Positions 1 through 11,492 of a stretch of DNA of 64,000 nucleotides are shown one piece after another. Source of the DNA: Atopsyche davidsoni (Eukaryota; Arthropoda; Insecta; Trichoptera; Hydrobiosidae); the NCBI GenBank assembly GCA_022113835.1, contig JAILWY010000011.1, positions 1,426,001 through 1,490,000 of the forward strand, given 5' to 3'. Position 1 is the stretch's first letter. Every line of letters starts with the position of its first letter. Position numbers and translations under genes: made by a program. The notes beneath the pieces were generated by a model. That model saw nothing but the letters and a program-made list of their open reading frames with translations, was not told the DNA's origin and did not search any database.

Positions 1-713
1 AGTTTACCTTCCAATGGCATTAGCTAATGACAGATAATAATTTAACTTGCAAATACAACACAATGTTTATGTATATATATTTCTAAACAATAAATGTGCT
101 AACAACAATAAAAATAAGAATATGTGTTTATTATATTGGCTGTTTTCCAGCTCACTGTGTAGTTGCTTATTGGCGTACTTCAATAATAAAATATTGCACA
201 GGGAGATACTGTATTTTTGGTAACAGTATATAATTTTTTTTAGGGATGACTATCCGAGTTGGAGTTAGATATTTACTAATATAGCCATGTCGTATTAGTT
301 TATACATCAATAGTAAATAAATGTTTATAGTTTTAAGTAAAAATAATTTTAAACATTGTAAATATTAGGAAAACAGTACACACATAGTAGAATAGATAAA
401 TGATATACATATTATTTAGGTGTCTGGTAAATTCAACGAAAAACGTGCGGTTCCCTACCTGATTCGGGTACAACGATTGTTATACAAAGCTGCAGTTTCT
501 TTGTCCTCCAGAAAGCCTTTGATGACATTGTGACAATAAAAATACTCGTTCAGGATCTTTGGTAAACAAGACGGGTCCAAGAATTTTAAAAATAGTTTGA
601 AGTAATTGCATAGGTGAACTTAGGAGAAAATACAACAGAATTAAGAAATTGTATCCGACGTGGCAATGCCTCTTTACAGTGTCATGTTGTTACATATGAT
701 GAAAGGTGTATTT
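1..713. other. downstream flank of the zinc-finger gene, no gene seen
   Basis: AT-rich sequence following the stop codon of the minus-strand zinc-finger gene at 714. It probably contains that gene's 3' untranslated region. TTTATT on the plus strand near 128, which is AATAAA on the minus strand, could be a polyadenylation signal. I see no coding exon, RNA gene or clear repeat here. Confidence 0.5.
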
Positions 714-3299
714 TTAAATGGCGATATTTTGTTTTTGTATTCTGAAGTCTGCCCCGTGTGCTGTCATCTCGTGTCTGTTCCTGTGGTCAGTCCTTCCAAA
801 CTTAACGGAACAAACTCTGCAGGCGTGCGGTTTCTCTTTTGTATGCATCTTACTGTGAGTTCTCAGTCCGCTAAACAAATAATACTTTAGTTAGTAATGT
901 TGTAATAGTCGTCATAATAAATATCTTGATCTTGCATGCAGTGCAGATAACGCAGTTAGCACAGTCTACCATTTATATTGACTTTATTTCGCTAACATTC
1001 TGGTGAATGCTAAAAAGGACTAACTCAAAAATGAATTCAAGATTTTTCTTATCGCTTCATATGTAAATAAATTATACAAAAACATTGTAAATATCTAAAT
1101 ATTGTTGATATGTTGAATGTTCCCATTATTTCTTTCTTTCTTTTTTGTAAGAAAGTAGAAGAGCAAGCATTTGAAGTGATTAGAAGCAGCTGCGGCTGTG
1201 TTGTATATCTCCAGCATGTAAATATGAAAATCACTTAAAGGTTTTTCTTCACTTTGGAGCTGGAGGTAATTTATAATAGAGTATAGATACTTACGATGCA
1301 GATACAAATGACTTCTCACATGATTTACAGTGGTAAGTTTTGATCCCAAGGTGTCGTCTTTCGTGGATCTTCAAACAGTTACCAGTGACGAACCTTTTAT
1401 CACAGCGAGTGCACTGGTATTGTCTATCTTTAGTATGGCGATATCTTAAAATCAACCGATAAAATTTTAATTGCTTTCTATTGGGTATATTCTATTTTTA
1501 GATTCATAGTTACATAAATTATTATAACTGAAAGTACAGCATAAAATAAAATACTCACTTGATATGTGTTTGTAAATTTTTCTGCATGTAAAAGTCCTTG
1601 GAACAATACTGACATATATATTCTTTTATCCCAGAGTGTATTTTTCTGCAAAAAGCAAAAATAATGGGTGATTTCTATGACGAATCCATATTTTAGATAT
1701 TTGGCAAAATAATTTTTATATTTTAAAAACAGTAGTATGCTTACGAGTGCATTTGAAGCCTGTCTATCCTTTGGAATCTCTTGCCACAGTCAGTACAGGC
1801 GAACGGTTTCTCCATGTTGTGTGTCCTCAAGTGGACATTGAGGTTTCCTCTGTTTTCAAACATCTTGTCGCACTGATCACACTGGAAGCGCTTTTCTCTA
1901 GGACGCAAATGCTTTTGCATGTGAACCCATTCTCTAGCAAAATCTGTAATCAAATTGACACTCCCATTAAACACGGTGAATCCATGCAGAGATCCATGAA
2001 ACAATATGGTATATTTTTGTGATAAAATAATCAATCACAGGTTCACACAATTTAAAAATTTATTTTCGAAGGAGTAATTCTAAATAATGTACCGTGCAGG
2101 ATATGAAAAATCAAATACTTGCATTTTTGACAGATGTCACAGAAGAAGCTTTTGATCCCGAGGTGTCTTTCCAGGTGCCTAACGAAAGCTCTCTTGCAGA
2201 TGATGATGCTGGGGCACTGATCACACTTATAATGCCCATTTTCATCCTTCAAGTTGTTCACGTCGACTCCCAATATCTCTTTGGTCTTGTCTCTCTTGAT
2301 GTGAAGCTTCGAGGCAGTCTTCTCTTTTTTCTCTTTACTTTTGAGTTTCTTGCGTTTCCTCAATGCTGCTTTCCGTTCAGCCATTGATTCGTAACTTGGA
2401 TCATTATTAGAATTGTTATTGTAGTACTCGTCATCGTCTTGAAATGATGTGAAAGCTTCTACAATATTGTCAAAATCTTTCGATTCGTCATCTTCCACGT
2501 CTGGTTTTTCTATCTTTAATTCTATTTCTTCTAGTTTGAAACTAGGAATATCACATTCAACGGTTACCGGTACTTCGGCCTTTTCCACTTTGATTGAAGG
2601 TTTTTCATCGGAAATTGTATATCGTAAAAGTATATTATATGACTGTTCGCACTGCTTTCGAAAAGCATAGGCAGCTTTTAATTTTGATATACATTTTGTA
2701 CAGATATTAGAAGGCAGTCCATCATTTTTATCAGCCTAGAAATAAAAGAATAAAATTTAAAAAACCTATCCCATGTAATCTAACTCAACTCAAAAATACT
2801 TTTGTTCAGATTAATTGTGCAAAATATGTATCACTTTACAATTTATTAATTTATTTATCTTTAGATAATTTTTAGTAATGCTTAGTTATTATGTATGACA
2901 CTGATATTTAATTTCATTCATATCAATCTTAAAATTAATTACGAGTTGGTGAACTGACAAGTGAAAAGAATTAATCACATTCGGCAAGATGCAACAGTCG
3001 GGATAATTTAATAAAAGTAGGCGTTATTAAAAAAAGGAGAACGATAAACATCAATGGCAAACATGATAAATACAAAACACGTTTTATTGTAAATTGTTGG
3101 TCATATTGTGAGAAAATTATGTTATTGTTAAAAGTGTTGTCAATTAAAAATCAAAACGTACGGCCACTGTAGCACAGGCGAGAATCATTTCGGTACAAGA
3201 AACTTTTAATGACTCAAATGTACGAGTTGTTGTAAAGATAGGCTTTAGCATTCCTTCTTCCAGACATATTCTGCACACGGAATTGAAGTTCAAAAGCAT
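714..3299 (-). CDS. ZAD-type C2H2 zinc-finger protein, six exons
   Basis: Predicted DNA-binding transcription factor of the insect ZAD zinc-finger family. CDS exons on the minus strand are 3162-3299, 2119-2735, 1745-1933, 1559-1645, 1295-1444 and 714-870. Their phases add up to 1338 nt, or 445 residues. The N-terminal ZAD has Cys9-x2-Cys12 (VCRIC) and Cys58-x2-Cys61 (ICTKC), split by intron 1; this domain normally binds zinc and dimerises. An acidic, then Lys-rich linker follows. Next come about eight C2H2 fingers, among them CDQC...HLERH, CDQCDKMF...HLRTH, CTDCGKRF...HSKIH, CTRCDKRF...HERRH, CKSCEKSF...HSKMH and CRVCSVKF...HEMTAH. The last exon completes the seventh finger (SGLRTHSKMH) and carries the eighth. 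The start at 3299 gives the usual short lead before the first ZAD cysteine. The exon 2/exon 3 junction lies inside finger 2 and gives non-standard spacing, so that border is uncertain. The specific orthologue is not recognised. Confidence 0.88.
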
Positions 3300-3427
3300 G
3301 TTATAATATAAACAATACACGATACAGTTGGGGAAAACAAAACATTACAACAAAAGTATTTCAAGCACAAGATCTTTAGATTTTTAGACAGTTGTGGCCC
3401 ATAGACAATTTAAGCTGTCAAACCATG

Positions 3428-3515
3428 CAAGTGTGTGTAAGCATGTGTGTAAGCATGTGTGTGTAAGCATGTGTATAAGCATGTGTGTGAGCATGTGTGT
3501 GTAAACATGTATGTA
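3428..3515. repeat. minisatellite, unit about GTGTGTAAGCAT
   Basis: Six or so imperfect tandem copies of a 12-14 base unit, GTGTGTAAGCAT with variable GT expansion. The last copies diverge to GTGAGCAT and GTAAACAT. No coding role. Confidence 0.85.
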
Positions 3516-3646
3516 GATAACAAAAAAGATTCACTTTGCAGCCTATGCTATATTTTTCAGTACAAGTATAGTATAAGTTTTATACTAATCAAAAAATATT
3601 ACTAATATGATATGAAAAAATATATAAAAGGGTTTTTTTTTTTACA

Positions 3647-3797
3647 CATAATTTTCCCTGCACAAACTCAATAACGAAAATAGAGAACTCCGAGTATATC
3701 AAAGCCACTAGTTAAGATCAGGGGACAGCCATACGTTGTATTTTAAGCATAGCCCTAAAAACTATTGTAAATAAACATAAAAGAAAATAAAGAATCT
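3647..3797 (+). repeat. dispersed repeat copy 1, LINE 3'-tail-like
   Basis: Shares with 19822-20003 the ordered blocks TTTTCCCT, ACTCAATA.CGAAAATA, a central CAGGG region, GCATAGC, ACTATTGTA and a terminal AAAAGAAAATAAA. Copies have the same orientation and all end in an A-rich tail. This fits the 3' end of a non-LTR retrotransposon or a SINE derived from one. The family is not named. Confidence 0.6.
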
Positions 3798-4815
3798 TGA
3801 ACTATTTTTTGTATGTGTACCTATTTATGTGGACCACAAAGTGGATTTACGTTTATTACACATCCCTAGACACATTAGCACTGAAATACAATATGTGTTG
3901 TAAAGTATTTCTTAACTTATTCTTCACTCAAGCAATGAAGGGTTTTTTGAAGAGGACCAATGAAAGTAGAGAAATTCATAAACGTTGTAAGCCTCACAAC
4001 CTGCATGCAGGAGCAGTAAGGCTTATCAGATATTTATTTAAAGGTTAAGAAAATAAGGTGAAAGAAAGTGTTGCTCAGATGAGTTGAAGTATTGGATAAA
4101 TTAAAATATTTAAAAAAAAATGAAATAAAACCATGAACACAAATAAATGAAAAATATAAAGTAGTAAATAATTATTTATTTGAAAAAAATTATACAGATA
4201 ACTTAAGGTAATAGTATTAGTTTTTGTTTATATTCCATGATTTCTGCAAGTGTTATTACTCTTAATTTATAGTTCATAAACCAAGTTTTATTCCAAAATG
4301 TAGTTAGAATGTTTTTATATAAAGCAACAGACAAAATAATATTTTTATGAAGAATCCAGTCATAAATAAAAACCAGAAATTTATTATATTATATTATTGC
4401 ATACCAAATACTGTTTTCTAATCCAAAGGGGAATAAAAAAAAATGCATATTAGAACAGCAGTCTTTAAGACTTAAAACTATGATTTTATTTCCACAACAA
4501 TTTAATATGAAAATAAAATAAACTATTATTCGCAGTCAGGCAGTGTATATTTGTTTCAACCGATAAAAATTCAGTGCGGTTAAAAACTGAAATCAAAGGT
4601 TTACATTGTCTTGAACTGTAATTTTTGTTACATTTACTACTGCGTATAAGGTTGAAAATAACAGTTAAGAAGAAATTTTATAAAATAACTTATATTATAG
4701 TAAAATAAGTATTTGATATAATAAATAAAAACAGTGTCGCAACCACCAATTGGTGCATAATTTTTGATGCATTGAGTAGGTTATTTCGCAGTGAAGTGGA
4801 TTATGTATTTCGTAA

Positions 4816-5190
4816 TTACGAAGGCTGGTCTTTCCTCTGTTGAACCATTTCTCTAAGGTTGTCTTCGCTTTCTTTTAGATTACGTTCCAGGTAAGTTTTT
4901 GTGTTCTGTAATTCAGTGATCTTCTTAGCAGCATTCTCTTGTCTGTTCTTCAGGTTAGTTTTAATATCTCCCATATCGGTTAAAATAAACATTCTTCCTA
5001 CCGATTCGTAGGTTTTTGTTTCTGGTTTTAATGCATTTAGTTCTTGTTGAGTAATTTCAACGTGCATACGAACCCTGTTCAAGCCTTGCATCTGTGACTC
5101 CATCAGCTGTATTCTTTGAGTATATTCTACCATTTTAGCCTGCAGATGCACGAATGCTTTTTTGATTTCCATATCCATCGCTACGGCCAT
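4816..5190 (-). CDS. Pfdn1: prefoldin subunit 1
   Basis: Beta-type subunit of the hexameric cytosolic co-chaperone prefoldin, which hands unfolded actin and tubulin to the CCT/TRiC chaperonin. The intact single-exon ORF is 124 residues; the human protein is 122. The family pattern is clear: an N-terminal coiled coil (DMEIKKAFVHLQAKM, about residues 6-20), a central beta-hairpin segment with the conserved VGRMFIL motif (about residues 63-70), and a C-terminal coiled coil rich in Lys/Glu (KTYLERNLKESEDNLREM). The start at 5190 gives MAVAMDME, which aligns with the family N-terminus. A second Met at residue 5 is possible. The gene has no intron and lies 1.5 kb upstream of the zinc-finger gene on the same strand, with no sign of functional linkage. 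Confidence 0.96.
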   Translation of the reverse strand: MAVAMDMEIKKAFVHLQAKMVEYTQRIQLMESQMQGLNRVRMHVEITQQELNALKPETKTYESVGRMFILTDMGDIKTNLKNRQENAAKKITELQNTKTYLERNLKESEDNLREMVQQRKDQPS

Positions 5191-8100
5191 TATAATATTT
5201 TATATAAATTACTTAAGCACAGAATACACGCGAATGGAGCCGTCAAAATCGCTAATAACCTCGAAAATACTTTTTTTACTAAAATCTATGGTCTTGTCGC
5301 CGAGTGCTGCCAGAATCGCAATTTATATATTATACCATAAACGAATGTTTTGTAAATAACTATAAAAATAATTATTTTACATTTATTTTTACATTTATTA
5401 TTTTACATTCGCCATTGAAAATAATTATAAAAAAATACAATTAAATAAAAATCAGAGCATTGCTATCTTTACCGCACACACCGTTACGTTATTTGCATTG
5501 TACACAACAGGGGTAGACAGATTTGATCAATGCTTACGGCCTCCAAAAATAAGTTTAAGTTTAATACTAAGCTTTTTTAATAAAAATAAATAATGATTTC
5601 TTCTCACGGATTACTAAGTTTATGTGAGATAGGCATTGAAGAATATACATATCAGACTTGCGGGCGACAAGGAATAGTTACGCAGTCAACGCTTTGGCCA
5701 CCCCTAATATACAATATCTAATATAAATTTTATTAGAAAATGTCATATTCAATTTGTATTTATAAGTTTCCTTTACTACTAGAATGATAAATATACCAAA
5801 AAGTATGAAGCGGTGAAAGAGAAACCCGACAGATGTATTTCAAACTCCTAGCTTTCAAGGTTTGGTATCTTTATCATTACGAACATCGTGGATTCATTCT
5901 CCGGACTATGAAGTGTGATGTATCCTATTTTCAAACCACTTTAAGTAAAAATATTCACGTGGTAAAAAACCAAATTTGTGTGACTCAGATGAGAACATTG
6001 ATATATATATATTCACTTAAAAATTAAGTAAAGCGATAAGTTTGAATGTTTCAGCCATCGTTGTAAATGGACTTATTTTTTGTCAAAATATGTGACATTT
6101 CCGAGATTCTTGCCAAAATCGGGGAAAAATATGAGGCCAATACATATGCAAGCTCGGCCTGGGGTCGAGGACCGCTAAGTTGCTAGCTCCACGTGTCTGG
6201 AGAGTAATGCTCACTTAAAAATACATAGGAAATTAAACGTGATAATAATAGCGTAAGCATTCAGTGGCTATAAGAAAATGAGCCTATTAAGCAGTGCAGT
6301 GTTTTAGAAATCATTTAGATATTTAGTACGTGTGATGTCAAACAATGTGAAATAAAACTGTAACAAAAATTTTGCATTTGATTTTATTCAAATATATTTC
6401 GAAAAGCAGATATCATTTTTTCAATACAATTTGAATATACAAAAGTATTTTTAAAATACAAATCTTGCTTAACCTGTCTATTCATTCAAAATAAACCGGC
6501 AGCTATTTTAATAAATATTGTGAAACATAATTCGTTTTGTGTTTCAATAGAAAAATGCTCAATCTGTTTCAAAATAGAGGGTGGATGAAAATGACACGTC
6601 CATAATCGATTTATTATGGTCATAAATAAATATAAAAGGGCACAAAACCAACGTAGGAATGAAGTTGAAGGGGCAATGGAATGGAAGAAGGAAGGGAATA
6701 TCGATTTAGGAAATATAATGATCAATCTAATAGAAAAAAATTGTCCTTAGTATCTAAGCAATACATATTCATAATACAATAAAAATTTAGGGTTGCGTTA
6801 AATTCTGGAAATATTTTGTGAGGCTGTTTATCGAAAAAATATATTTGTAGATTTTCATAGTTATTTCTTTCTGTATTGAATTTAGATAATATCAATTGAT
6901 TTCAAATTGCAAATGAACTGATTAATTTGTGAACTTTAGTTGAACACAATTATTTAATATTATTTATGAAAATATCAAAAATGTAAAATCAAGAAAAAAA
7001 AATAACAACTGACAATAAGATATAAGACTAGATACTTGATTATATTTTGATAAAATTACAGACAATAAGCACCAATAAATTATATAAACATTGAGAAAAT
7101 TTTATGGTATTTTTTTTTTGTTGGTTCGATTGACGTGAAGATAAAGAGAATGGCAATAATTTAGTATAGGATAAAAAAATATAGATTTTCCAGGTATTTT
7201 GTACAAAGTGCTAATACTTTCTGCAGGAGAAGATTTTTAATTAACTTTTTATTAATCAACTTGGTTACAAATTCTATGCTCTTATGAAATTCACCCACTA
7301 TGTGAAAATAGATAGATTCATTGTACTCGTAATATGGACAGCAAGGTAGTAGAATTTCATCTCCGAAATATAAGCCGCGGGAGACGTGACAATTGTGACA
7401 AGTAGCTTTGTGAGCCAGACACGTTTAATTGATATTTTTATTTTACACATCTTGACAATTTAGATATAATATATGATTTCCTGGAATTATTTTACAAATT
7501 ACAAATACATATGAAGCTAAAATCAAAGGAAGAATGAAAACGAATTTAGAAAAATACAATTAAAAAAATTATCTCAAATTCACTAATAAAAAAAATTATT
7601 ACTTCACAAATAGCAAAACCATCAAACCAATCTCAACTATGTTCGCTTTTTTGTTATTAGCTACTCGTGAACTAAATATTTATAAATATATTCTTAAAAA
7701 AGAAACTACTTCACCAATGTGTTGTTCATGGATACGCAACACTGTAACAATTTTTTCCATTTAATCCTATGCCACATCTTCCGCATAACAGCAATAACTA
7801 CATCAATACCTCAGTTAGAATATCAAATACTAATCAAATTTATGGATACTTTTATTGCATAATTAAATATCACTTCTTAAACTTTACATTATATCGGAAT
7901 AATAATTCTTCATAATAAAATATCTAAAAGCAGTAAGTTTGACTAAAAGAGGTATCAATGTAGAAAATCAACAACAGGTCATAGTGGACTAAGTTAATAC
8001 CCCTCCAAGAGTAGGTATTTTCAGTTATTAAATAATTTTGAAATATAAATAGTATGAAAACATTTTTTATTGCTGACCTAATGCATACAATCCATCTTAC

Positions 8101-11100
8101 TAATAAACCTGATATTCAACATATTCTTATTACACTATCTGATTTACAATTATCAACCAATAATTTATCAGAGCATGCAAATCGAATATGCCAATAATAA
8201 TTAAACTACATGTTTAATTTATTAATACGATGGCATATCAATAAATATCAATTTTCACTAAATATCTGCAGCATCTTTTACATGAAAGTGTTAAATACAT
8301 TATAATGCATTAAAGTTTAAAAAATGTGTTAACTATGAGAAATATTGTAGAATTTCTTTAAAGGGCTTTATAAAAACACCATCAATAAATACAATTATTA
8401 TTTTGACAATCGATATGTTTAAGTATTTTATTTTAAAAAATCCTACAAAAAATAATTCAGGACTCTAAAAATAATGAAAATTGCTATTTATCACATATAG
8501 TGTATAAACACTAGGTCATTGTACTCTCGACGGAGCATTTTATATAATTTCACCGTTTTTATGTTTTCTTACGATCATAGTTACTGTTAACGCATCGTTT
8601 AACCCTGACAGATATCCTGAAGTTGCTTGAACGGTACAAATGATGAATCACTGGCTTTTGGTAGACGGATAAAGGACAGAAGAGATCCATTCTGTACAAA
8701 GTTAGCGACACTAATATTGACAATTGTAAAAGCCCTTAGCCGACACAAAAAATACAACTAGTAGTACATACATCAAAAAAAATGTGCCAGGATTAAAAAA
8801 AAAAGTGATACTGTGACCAAAGTATATAATGGGCGATAACTTAAACATATAATCACACACTAACCTGTGATACTTAAATTCTGAGCAGCAGTAAGATAAA
8901 TGAGTGTTTCCAGTAAAATTAGTTAGCCTCTGTGGGTAAAAAAAAATTTACATTACAGAGGCGCATTAATTTTCACTTTCACTGTTTGATGTCACCAAAA
9001 TAATATTTAAATTTGATCAGTATTTGTGCTTGTTAACTACTATAATTCATGACATTTTAGGATCAATCACATAATACACATTGAAATTCTCTTGCGAAGT
9101 TATTTAAATGTCAAATAAAATTTTATACTATTCATAGTGCACGGAAAGTAAATGCGTAATAATTTTACACGTACACATATTTTTAAATGCCACTCCATAA
9201 TAATATAGTTGATTTTTTTAATTAAAATTACAATAAATACAATATACAACCTAGCAATATTAATTTTTAAAAAAATACGACGCCCGCCCTGCGCTTAGTT
9301 GATTTAAATTTCATGGGCAAAAAAATATATAATGATTTTGAAAATAATAAATAAAAAAGTGCAAGCACATTGTAATGATAAAGGCATACATAGTGAAGCA
9401 ATTTCAATAAAACGAAACTGTAAATAAAAAAATAATTTCACAATATCTAACTGATGTTACGAGTTGAGTGTTCAACTTTTTCATTGCAAGTATTCGTTCA
9501 CACGTTTATGTTAAGGAGTTTAGAACATCACCAGACAGACGTACAAGATGGTGAATTTATAGAAGTGTAAGGATTCTATACTCTACAGGCAATACTCACT
9601 TATTAATTCATGCAGGCATGAAGTTCAGGCGCAGATTAAAGTATGCAAAAAATCAGCATCATGTATATTTAGCAGAGTTAATAGTATTTTTACTGCCCAT
9701 ATTGCAAGACCCATGTGATTCCTAGTGGTGTTTTTTTTCTTATTCTCAATGAACTAAGCATCCGTGAGTATGAAAAGCCCGCATATACATTTTAAAGGCA
9801 CCAACACTTTTCAGCTTATTTCAAAATCAATAAAATCTTATAATAAATTTTGTCACATTCAATGAGCTTTAATCCAAGTTTTAAAAAAATAATCTAATAC
9901 TCCAATCTTAATACATAAACAGATAACTCATCTCACTCAATCCTTAAGATGCCATCGACATTGCGTAATTGGGACTTTTTCTAGTAATGAGTATATCTCG
10001 ATATGACCTCGTCGTTTTTATATGAAAAAAAATATATAGATAATTTAGTGTTCAATCAAAAGCTTTTACTACGTTACTGAACATTTATATATTTTTTACA
10101 CATTTTCAGCATAGGAGTAATACCAGCACATTCAAAAGATTAATATTAAATGTGCAAAGATATTTTTTAAAGATATGATAACTAAAGCAAAACATTTCTA
10201 AACTAAAAAATAAAAAGATAATAAATCTATAATTTAGAAACATTAATGAATTTTTTGTTATTGCTCCCACAAAAATACCTTTGCAAATTAGTTAATAAGT
10301 TAATGTATATTATACAATAGCCAGCTCCTTCGTTGAAAAATGAATTGTCTTTATGCTGATAGTCAGAAAATGTCTAAAAACAAGTTGAGCACAATTTTAT
10401 GAAACGTATGAGATATTTTGAAGTATCCTTTATTCAACATTCACAAAAAAAAAAAACCATAAGACGTCATTTTAATATTAACGTGTGTATTAAGTTAATT
10501 CAAACTATTTAGTTTGTGTATATTGTTTAAACACATTTATATTGCGAATACTCGTAGAGTGAAAAAAATTCCACCCGTAATTATTGTTATGCCAGTTATA
10601 AAAAAAATAATTTCACTGTTAACAACCGTAATAAATGTAGGCAGTGTGAAAGAAAACTTTTTCCACTATAGCAAGTCAAGTTAATTATTGTATTTTTTTC
10701 AGTCAATTTGAAGATCTTTTCACAGTTCAAAGCCATGATTATTTTTACATCTTTGGAATCAAAACAACAATAAGGAATCTTTTATGGTAAGCTATGGCCT
10801 AATTTTTTTTAATACACTATCAAAAACGGTCAAACGAGTGCACAATAACTATTCATTGTTATAATAAAATATACGATGCCTTGAATGTCGAAAAGTATAA
10901 TTTTCAGGTATAAATTCTATGATCTCAATTGACTCAACGATAGCCAAAAATCAGAAGTGCAATATGCAAGCCTTATCCAAACATTTAAAATAGCACACAT
11001 CAAATTCCAACCATCTAACATTGTTTGTTCATCAGTAGAAAAAATACAGCAAAAAAAAAAAACAAATGCAACCGAAACAAAACACATCAGTGTTCCAACA

Positions 11101-11492
11101 TTGATTCTGATTTCCATTTTTTCCACATTCCACAAACAAAAATAACTTCACAGTGCTGACAATTCACAAACATAAGTCTTCAGCTTACAGGGCCGGCGAG
11201 GCAGCAGACGAAAAAGCTGCAGCAGACAGCCTCCAATTTGAACAATCCCACATTTGAAACATCACAGCGAATCGGTGCCGACAATTCACAAACACAAGTC
11301 TTCGGTGGTCTGCAGGTCGGCGAAACCAGAGACAAATCAAGATAAAAAACTAAACAGACTGCAGCAGTGTACATTAATGGGGCGCGGCACGAAATAAAGT
11401 CACACGCCCCTACCAGTCACGCAATTTTCCAAACTACACCCTTTAAAATAAAAAAAAATGATTGACTATCGTCGCCACCAGGCGGGCAGAGG
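5191..11492. other. AT-rich intergenic region and probable VMP1 3'UTR
   Basis: About 6.3 kb of very AT-rich sequence between the prefoldin 1 start and the VMP1 stop. Part of it next to 11.5 kb is probably a long VMP1 3' untranslated region. It includes a duplicated segment of about 45 bases at 11157-11201 and 11277-11321. The short open frames here are low in complexity and have no recognisable domains. Confidence 0.45.
11157..11321. repeat. direct repeat, two copies 120 bp apart
   Basis: Copies at 11157-11201 and 11277-11321 share GACAATTCACAAACA.AAGT, CTTC and GGCGA with about 80% identity. They lie just downstream of the VMP1 stop codon, probably in its 3' untranslated region, and look like a diverged tandem duplication with a 120-base period. 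Confidence 0.65.

Larger units (their letters stand above)
3300..4815. other. intergenic, contains two repeats
   Basis: Between the 5' end of the zinc-finger gene and the 3' end of prefoldin 1. It holds a GTGTGTAAGCAT-type minisatellite (3428-3515) and a copy of a dispersed repeat (3647-3797). The rest is AT-rich sequence without convincing coding potential. Confidence 0.5.

Noticed and set aside
1235..1259. An alternative tiny last exon of the zinc-finger gene ending in KVKKNL
   Set aside because: It leaves the seventh finger unfinished. The exon at 714-870 completes that finger and adds an eighth, in the same phase.
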